This document shows, piece by piece, positions 56,923 through 64,000 of a DNA stretch of 64,000 nt. The stretch is taken from NCBI RefSeq assembly GCF_000003195.3, contig NC_012870.2:12640501-12704500 (forward strand), given 5' to 3'. This stretch comes from Sorghum bicolor (taxonomy: Eukaryota > Streptophyta > Magnoliopsida > Poales > Poaceae). The notes beneath the pieces are model-generated. The model saw nothing but the letters and a program-made list of their open reading frames with translations, did not search any database and was not told the DNA's origin. The stretch's first letter is position 1. Each line of letters starts with the position of its first letter. The translations under genes and the position numbers were made by a program.

Positions 56923-59900
56923 ATGGCGTCCGTCAAGCTCGGCTCCAAACCTGACGCCTTCAAGCGGCAAGGCCAGGCATGGTAAGTTCTCCTCTCTCCT
57001 TTTTTCTTCACCTTCCTCCGGCGCTTCCCGAGTTTCCTTGCGGGTGTGGTGGTTGTCCCGTTCTCCCTCCATGGCGCTGGCGCGTCCGCGCCGCCTGGAC
57101 GGATTAGCTTGGGCCTCCGTTGCCCTGCTGCTTCCTCCGTGATCCTCCTAGCTGCTGATCACCTGATGCCTCGGAATTCGGGTGGGTTCCTGCTCAAATT
57201 GGTGAGGATTTTGCACGGCGGCCCTACCAGGTCAACTGGTTTGGACCGTGCCGCACGACGCCTTCGCCGCGCTCCTCCGGGGAGGCATTTGTTGCATCCT
57301 GAAGGCTCAACCTGCCTTGACGAGGGGCATTCTCAGGCCTTGCAACTTTGCAAGGCTGTCGCCCTCTGTTCAGTTCTTCTGTAGTCCTGTGTTTGCGCAT
57401 CCCGAGTTTTCTCTGCTGTCGTATTACCTTTCATTTTTTTTTCTAGTAAATTATTGGGCTTGCTTGTCTTGTTCCCACTGTTCTTGAGCTCGCCCAGCAT
57501 GGAAGCAGAAGAACTCTGGGAGCAATAGGTATTTCTTTTGTTCAAATTGGTGGTTGCAATTGGTAGTACTGCGGGTACAGGTGGGTCTCTTTGGATAGGT
57601 GCACTGGGATCCGAGTCCTTGAGATTCAGTTTCAAATTTTGAACTATCAACAAAAATAGGAGTACGAAATATTCCCAGAGCATCCTCCTTGTCCAACCGG
57701 GCCCTTGTGTCTGACAGAATTCAAAGCTTTGCCTGCATTGTGGGCTCCTGCAGCTAATATGCATTTGTTTCATTGCTTTTGTTTTAATGTACATGTCTAA
57801 TGTCCAACTGGAAAATGTTCGATTGGCAACTGTTTTATCTACATGTCTAGTGTCTTGTTATGGCCAGCATTTGTTATTGTTCTTTACAAACACAAGAAAA
57901 TGGGATTCATATATTTCGTGGTTAGCGGTTAGGTACCCTGCATGAGTGCCTTATTGCGCATACTAAATGCATTTAAGCGTGGTGGGTGCAGCTGATCACA
58001 TGTTATATTGTCAGAAATTCTAGTTAATTAGAGTTGACTGCTTCAGCCAATGGTTTATGGGGGTGGGTCTCATGGATCCACCACATCACATTTAGTTGAC
58101 AGTGAGATGCTATTGTTCCTAATAATGGAGGCTGATGTAACCGTTATGGAATTATTTAGACATCAGCATATTGATTTGTTTTCGTTGAACAAGTCAAAAT
58201 CTCTAATTCATCAATCTCCTTCCAGCTGATTGCTCATAATAATTATATTGATGTGCCTGTGCTTAGAGGGATCTCCGGGATTTTGTTCTTGTGGTACTAT
58301 ACATCAACAAAAAAAAAATGTTTTTTATCTTAACTTTTGTTTGGTATATAGTGTGGCTTTTTGTGAGAAATATATATTGCAAAAATCCCTCTATATATTT
58401 ACACCAGACTCTGCAATAAATAAGGCATTATTTCCCTCAAATTGCTTGTAGGCAGGAATAGGATGTACAAATAATTTGAAATTTACATTAAGCGGGTGGG
58501 CACACATCCTTGTTTGCGACCACAAGGAACCTCATCAGAGATATCGTTCGTATCTTCTTAGTTTCTTACCGAACAGTACAAATTTATCTAAACTTTCACT
58601 CTTCTTCTGCTTGTGAACGTTGTAGGTTCTGCACAACAGGACTTCCTAGCGATGTCACCGTTGAGGTTGGGGATATGTCTTTCCACCTTCACAAGGTATT
58701 GTGCTTTTTTCTGTGGATGCCTATAAGCCATTAAGTATGCCCTTCATGTTAACGAGTCCTAGATTTGAAACTCTTTTAGAGCTTTATTTGCTGGAGTCAA
58801 AAACTGTCAACTTACTAGGAAGTGGAAAACTATTCAAAGTGTATCTGAGACGACTAGAATTTATGTAACACGTGAAAGTTATCCATCCAAATCCAATGGG
58901 AAGTTAGGAACAAATAAACAGTTCCTTTATTTTTAATGAAATTCTTTTCCTATTATTCTTGATTCCTGTATTTTCCTGTCGTATGCAAGAAAGAAGGCAA
59001 AAATGGTTTCTAGCTTGCCCCTGTCTACCAAATGTTCTCTGTCCAAATCCTGATGCAACAATAAACTGTCCCTTGATTTGAATGAAACTCTCATCTACTA
59101 TGTTCGACTTAGTGTTTTCTGGGTTAAGCTTCTTCTACTGGCATTTATGAAAGAATATGAAAATGGTTATAACCTTTTTATCTCTGTCCCAATACTTTTT
59201 TGTCACTTGATTGCCATGTGTGCCTTTAATTAACCTTTCTATATGTTGATTGTTTTCTCCCTAACAACGACTATCTCATTGCAGTTCCCTTTACTTTCGA
59301 AAAGTGCCTTTCTCGAACGGTTGATTGAAGAAAATTCAGACCAAGAAGAGTGTATCGTCAAGCTAAATGAGATTCCTGGGGGTGCCAAGTCATTTGAGCT
59401 AGTTGCAAGGTTCTGCTATGGTGTGAAAATAGAGCTTTCTCCAGCAAATGTTGTCTACCTACGATGTGCCTCAGAGCATCTAGAAATGACTGAAGCAGTG
59501 GCTGAGGAAAACCTGATTGCCCAGTCAGAAATGTTCCTCAACCAAGTGGTTCTCCGTAACTGGAAAGATTCCCTGACAGCATTGGAGACATGTGATGACC
59601 TACTCCCCCATGCTGAAGACCTCCAGATTGTGAAGAGATGCATCGAGTCGTTAGCATCAAAAGCTACTACTGATCCAAACCTCTTTGGGTGGCCGATAAG
59701 GGAACATGGCATGATGCAAAGCCCTGGTGGCAGTGTACTGTGGAATGGGATCAGCACGGGTGCAAGGCCCAGAAACTTTAATTCAGACTGGTGGTATGGT
59801 GATGCTTCATCATTGAGTTTTCCCATGTACAAGAGGTTAATCTCCACCATGGAGTCTCGAGGCATTCGACCAGAAATAATTGCTGGTTCCTTGACCTACT

Positions 59901-61207
59901 ATGCCAAGAAGTATCTTCCAGGACTCAATAGGCGCCATAGTCATAGCATGGGCGCAGTGGCTACTACATCTACTCTATCTGAGGTTGAACAGAAAAACTT
60001 ACTTGAGGAGATCGACAGGCTATTGCCCGTTCACAAGGGTGTAGCATCAACAAAAGTTCTGCTTGGGCTCCTTCGCACAGCCATGATTCTGAAAGCCAGC
60101 CCCACGTGCATTTCTAACTTGGAGAAACGGATTGGCATGCAACTGGACCAGGCCACTTTGGAGGATCTACTGCTGCCAAATTTCTCCTACACAATGGAAA
60201 CTCTGTACAATGTGGAGTGTGTGCACAGGATTCTTGATCATTTCTTGGCAATGGACCAGGCAAATGGCGGCGAGTCCCCATGCTTGGATGATGTCATGGC
60301 ATCCCCATCCTTGGCACCAATCACAAGTGTTGCCAAACTAATTGATGGCTATCTTGCAGAAATTGCACCAGATATCAATTTGAAGCCTCCTAAGTTCCAA
60401 GCTCTGGCATCTGCTATCCCTGAATATGCCCGGCCACTGGATGATGGACTTTATCGTGCCATTGATATTTACTTGAAGGTACATTCTATAGCCTCCTGTA
60501 TTTCACAAGCTGCTATTGCAGAGCTGTAGTCTTTTTTGCAGGATTGTCTTGTCTACATGCCTAGTCTACAAAATACTGTATATCGTTGCTGGCTTGGAAG
60601 TGTTTATTAACGTTACATCTTCCCTTGTTGGCAGGCTCATTCCTGGCTATCAGAAGGTGAAAGGGAGCAGCTCTGCCGACTGTTGGACTGCCAGAAGCTC
60701 TCCCTGGAAGCATGCACTCACGCCGCCCAGAACGAGAGGCTGCCGCTGCGCGTGGTGGTGCAAGTCCTCTTCTTCGAGCAGCTCCAGCTAAGAACCTCGA
60801 TTGCAGGGTGCCTCCTGGTCTCCGACAACCTCGAAGGCTCCAGGCCTCTGCGGAGCGGCATCACGACGTCCGGTGAGGCGGGGGGCTGGGCGACGGCGGT
60901 CCGAGAGAACCAGGTCCTGAAGGTCGGCATGGACAACATGCGGATGCGGCTGGCCGAGCTGGAGAAGGAGTGCTCGAGCATGCGGCAGGAGATCGAGAAG
61001 CTGGGCGGGCGCGCCGGCAAGGGTGGCGGTGGCGGCGGGTGGGCCTCCCGCGTCGTGCCTCGGCGGCTCGGCCTGAAGGTGAGGTCGCAGATGTGCAGCG
61101 CCCAGGAGGGCTCCGTCAGTGAGCAGCAGAGGAGCATGAGCGCCAAGCTCGACAAGCTGCAGGCCAAGGTGTCGAAGCAGAAGAAGCAGCTGGCCGTGGA
61201 TGCCTGA
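56923..61207 (+). CDS. NPH3/RPT2-like (NRL) BTB-domain protein
   Basis: Four exons, 56923-56981, 58626-58695, 59285-60478 and 60635-61207, with GT-AG junctions in phase give 631 residues. NRL proteins are Cullin3-type BTB adaptors at the plasma membrane, best known from blue-light phototropism and PIN trafficking. The BTB domain spans about 22-130 ([20 protein letters not shown], then [11 protein letters not shown]). The NPH3 domain follows ([19 protein letters not shown] near 212 to [15 protein letters not shown] near 441-447, then [20 protein letters not shown]). A coiled coil covers about 532-565 ([36 protein letters not shown]), with a Lys-rich tail ending QLAVDA. The wording is closest, from memory, to Arabidopsis At1g30440, which differs from NPH3 and RPT2 themselves, so a phototropism role is not shown. 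All domains look complete. Confidence 0.93.
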
Positions 61208-61528
61208 AGTTGATGTCCTGGAGACTCCGGCTTCATGGCTTGTCGGCGTGACCTTGTAATTTGAGCCCGGTGTTAATCGCTTTTTGTTACCTGTGTAGCT
61301 GTTACTCTGTTAGGCTAAACGTCTGAGTGCAGTGTGTCGGTTCGTTCTTAAACCGTGGATGGTACCAGGTAGAGTGGCTGAATGGGAGTGTCGTAGCTAA
61401 GAACGAGAACCTGATGTGATCAGTTGATAGTTGTGACTTGTGAGGAAAATGTCGACTACTTAGTTACATACTTGGCAACTGTGTGATTTTTTACAGCAGC
61501 TGCTTGCTGTCTGCTAGGACTTGTTAGG
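61208..61528 (+). other. 3' UTR and flank of the NPH3-like gene
   Basis: Follows the TGA at 61205-61207. TTGTAATTTGAG and TTAATCGC-type U-rich elements may guide polyadenylation; no canonical AATAAA is evident. Confidence 0.4.
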
Positions 61529-61934
61529 GCACTCACAATGCAAGACTTTATCACAGAGTCCAAGATAATTAATTACATACTATTTATGATATTTTGCTGA
61601 TATGGCAGCATATTTATTGAAGAAAGAGGTAGAAAAAATAAGACTCTAAGTCTTATTTAGACTCTAAGTCCACATTGTTCGAGGTAATAAATAACTTTAG
61701 ACTCTATGATAGAGTCTGCATTGTGAGGCCAGTCTCAATGCATGTTTCATGAGAGTGTCATGCACATTAAATGAGATGCCATATAAGCAAAATTGCTGAC
61801 TTGGCAGGGTCATTAAATGAAGGAGTTTCATCAGATAAGAGAGGAGTTTCATCCCCATGAAACTCCTATGGCTCGGTTACCTAGTTTATAGTCTTGGTAA
61901 CGGTGTCATGAAAATATACATTGAGACTAGCCCT
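61529..61934. mobile_element. Two adjacent MITEs
   Basis: First (about 61529-61728): GCACTCACAATGCAAGACTT to AGAGTCTGCATTGTGAG, with GACTCTAAGTC subrepeats inside. Second (about 61727-61934): GGCCAGTCTCAATGCATGTT to TACATTGAGACTAGCCC, the same family as 53451-53740 in reverse orientation. Confidence 0.7.
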
Positions 61935-62614
61935 GAGTGCCCTTATGGCACCGGCCACTGCTGCGGGTCCGACAACAGGCGTTGCTGAATCAAGCTCTGT
62001 AGCCGGCCCATTACTACGACGGTCCACCAGGCCAACAATGCAGAGCACTCGAGTGTTTGGCCCAGACTGGAAGACGGTGTGAACAAACTAGCCGAGCTCG
62101 TAGTCATATAAGTATGTGTAATAGGGTGAGACGAGGGATTTATTCATGAATGTAAACTGCAAACCACTGCTTCTCCTGCAAGCACTCGTCTGATCCCCAT
62201 CCTCGTGCTTTGCTTTCCCTTCCTCCACTCCAATCCATTGCTGTCACCCTGAATTCTGTACGCTACTACCTAATTTCCCCAAATACTATTGTGGCTCGTA
62301 ACAAATTGGTACTCGGAGCATCGATTCCTCGGCCGATTCGCTCTTCCTTCACCTTGATCTGGGACTGTACAACCGAGGATGAGGAGGCACTAGAGAGTTT
62401 AAACTCCCCCATTAAAAAAAAAGAGGTGATCATAAAATCAAGTAAACAACGCAAAACAGCTAACCGAACATAATCTTTGATCAAGCCAAAAATCTTTCAC
62501 CTTGACAACCAAACATAGATTGACTGCGTAGCTCAAGCCTGGTTAGTCCGTCCACCATACTGGCTTTATTTTAGCCTGGCTGAGCGGAGGGAAATGAAAC
62601 AATGCCAGTTTGGG
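61935..62614. mobile_element. Possible LTR end with primer-binding-site-like sequence
   Basis: At 62301-62325 the sequence AACAAATTGGTACTCGGAGC followed by ATCGATTCCTCGG resembles the LTR end plus initiator-Met tRNA binding site (TGGTATCAGAGC) of plant LTR retrotransposons, with a few changes. The 62040-62300 part would be the LTR. No gag or pol follows, so at most a solo remnant. The rest of this stretch shows nothing. Confidence 0.35.
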
Positions 62615-62853
62615 TTGTGTTTGCAGAAAATTTTGCAAAATGACTACTATAGCATTTTCATTTGTATTCGATAATTATTATCCAATTATGAACTAACTAG
62701 GCTCAAAAGATTCGTTTCACAAATTACAGGTAAACTGTGCAATTAGTTATTCTTTTATATATATTTAATTCTCCATGCATGTACCGCAAGATTTGATGTG
62801 ATGAAAAATTTTGAAAAAAAAAATTATAAAATTTTTGGGAACTAAACAGCGCC
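62615..62853. mobile_element. MITE, GGCCTTGTTTAGTT-end family (worn ends)
   Basis: Starts GTTGTGTTTGCAGAAAATTT and ends GGGAACTAAACAGCGCC; core GAACTAACTAGGCTCAAAAG and AAACTGTGCAATTAGTTATT. Confidence 0.7.
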
Positions 62854-62948
62854 TTGGTTGGCTCCTGGTTGGAGCTGGCGCAGGCATCGTCCCTGGCGTC
62901 CATTTTCAGGTCTCTTGTGGATTGTCACGCTCAATTGGCTAATTGAGA

Positions 62949-63079
62949 GGGGTGTTTAGTTCTCAAAAAAATTTCTGTTTTGGTCTATTATTTTGCAAAA
63001 TAGAACTAAACATCATGCACAATTTTTTGATAAAAAGGTGGTTATTCTTCATTTTAGATTTTGGCCTCAAGAGGCAAAC

Positions 63080-63110
<31 letters not shown>

Positions 63111-63268
63111 ACACACAAAAGAGCATCAAGAGGCTCCCATGAGTACAATAAATTCTACATTTTGGATGGAACTAAATATGACCCTGAAATTTTTGATATT
63201 TTGTATTTCATCATTCCAAAGTATTTGGTATTTTGTATTTTGAATTCTATGGGAAACTAAACACTCCC
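62949..63268. mobile_element. MITE containing a C tract and CA microsatellite
   Basis: Inverted ends GGGGTGTTTAGTTCTC and GGGAAACTAAACACTCCC. Inside are an 18-base C run (63079-63096) and about ten CA units (63097-63116). GAACTAAA also occurs internally at about 63002 and 63168, hinting at rearrangement. Confidence 0.6.
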
Positions 63269-63339
63269 TGAATTGTTTTGCCTGTGTTGTGATCCATGAG
63301 CTTGGAATTTGTTGGACAGAGATGGACTAGAGACAGAGA

Positions 63340-63564
63340 GTTTGGTTGTATCTGTTAAAGTTTACCGCTCGTCACATCGAATGTTTGGATACATGCATGG
63401 AGCACTGAATATAGACTATTTACGAAACTAAAAACACAGCTAGAGAGTAATTTACGAGACGAATCTTTTAAGCCTAATTAGTCTATGATTAGACACTAAT
63501 TGTCAAAATAAAACGAAAATACTACAACACCTGTTAAACTTTAACAACCTCGACCAAACACACC
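63340..63564. mobile_element. MITE, GTCACATCGAATGTTTGG subfamily, second copy
   Basis: GTTAAAGTTTACCGCTCGTC, CACATCGAATGTTTGGATAC, TTAGTCTATGATTAGACACT and end GACCAAACACACC match the element at 33696-33911. Confidence 0.7.
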
Positions 63565-63799
63565 TAGAGCAATTCTTTCTGCAGTGTCCAGATACACAAG
63601 TCCAGCAGTGTTCTTACCATGACTGGTACTAGCACTATAGAAGTGAGAGGTGTGAACTGGAGAAAGGGGAGAGATAACGGCACTGCAGCAAATTCAGCCG
63701 GTTGTTTTTGACGTGTGGGGCTAGTGTCCGTCCCTCTCTTCTTTGAAAACAGGAGGTGCAAGTGGGCACGGAAATTAGAGATCACGAAGTCTCTGGTTT

Positions 63800-63864
63800 T
63801 TTTAGATAAAGGATAATTTATATCCGGCTTCATCTATCGTCCGATAGAATCAGACCAATTATTA
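63800..63864 (-). mobile_element. Tiny 5'-truncated non-LTR insertion with 17-bp target duplication
   Basis: Direct repeats CACGAAGTCTCTGGTTT lie at 63783-63799 and 63865-63881. The 65 bases between begin with a T tract and TTTAGATAAAGGATAATTTA, which on the minus strand is the 3' end of a LINE or SINE with its A tail. Target duplications of this size fit L1-type integration. Confidence 0.65.
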
Positions 63865-63888
63865 CACGAAGTCTCTGGTTTGACTATG

Positions 63889-64000
63889 GTCTTATTTAGT
63901 TGCGATTTTTTTTTGTAAAATAGTACTTTTGTTTATATTTAACTTGATTAACTAGACTTAAAAGATTTATCTCACAAATTACATACGAAGTGTACAATTA
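63889..64000. mobile_element. Partial MITE at the window end
   Basis: CTTATTTAGTTGCGATTTTT, then TAGTACTTTTGTTTATATTT and CTAGACTTAAAAGATTTATC match the left half of the GGCCTTGTTTAGTT family; it runs off the window. Confidence 0.65.

Overview
This window is nuclear DNA from a grass, most likely sorghum or a close Andropogoneae relative. The signs are spliced plant genes with GT-AG introns, a mix of very GC-rich single-exon genes and AT-rich intergenic DNA, and many short grass transposons (Tourist- and Stowaway-type MITEs, a family with GGCCTTGTTTAGTT-like ends, Mutator-like foldback elements, LINE tails, a hAT relic). The species is inferred from repeat style and protein similarity recalled from memory; no search was run. 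I see no prokaryotic features and no CRISPR.

Six protein-coding loci are well supported. From left to right they are: (1) an F-box gene on the minus strand (4955-6202) with a 4-bp tandem duplication that shifts the frame and cuts off a conserved C-terminal segment; (2) an AGC-VIII kinase of the PINOID/BIF2 type, minus strand, single exon (16920-18356); (3) a receptor-like kinase, minus strand, three exons (28629-31067), joining a two-domain DUF26 ectodomain to a kinase that looks like the L-type lectin RLK group; (4) a ZIP metal transporter close to rice IRT1, minus strand, two exons (39755-41043); (5) a single-myb-histone telomere-repeat-binding protein, plus strand, six coding exons plus a leader exon (CDS 47279-50745); (6) an NPH3/RPT2-like BTB protein, plus strand, four exons (56923-61207). 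A possible first exon of a small secreted Ole e 1-like protein lies at 1115-1382.

Broken genes: an aspartic protease fragment (about 1812-2010), a duplicated scrap of the receptor kinase C-terminus (31490-31655), an F-box relic with a stop in its WDP motif (about 33170-33645), a 5'-truncated LINE (about 13425-14665) and a hAT transposase relic (about 41950-42900).

RNA: a C/D-box snoRNA (34683-34770) has a terminal stem, boxes C, D', C' and D, and a 14-nt guide complementary to a conserved large-subunit rRNA segment. It lies about 300 bp downstream of a TATA box with a telo-box and Site II motifs, the promoter layout usual for plant snoRNA and ribosomal protein genes.

The rest (18.9-28.5 kb, 36.4-39.6 kb and much of 2.3-4.7 and 10.4-13.4 kb) is gene-poor and filled with transposon debris. 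The most striking non-gene structures are kilobase-scale near-palindromes (7390-8353, 8598-9352, 9904-10436, 37430-39170, 44144-44734), the last ending beside the leader exon of the telomere-binding gene. The genes do not form a pathway; this is ordinary dispersed plant gene content. No wholly new system is evident. The best leads are the DUF26/lectin-RLK-type kinase chimera, the snoRNA unit and the large foldback elements.
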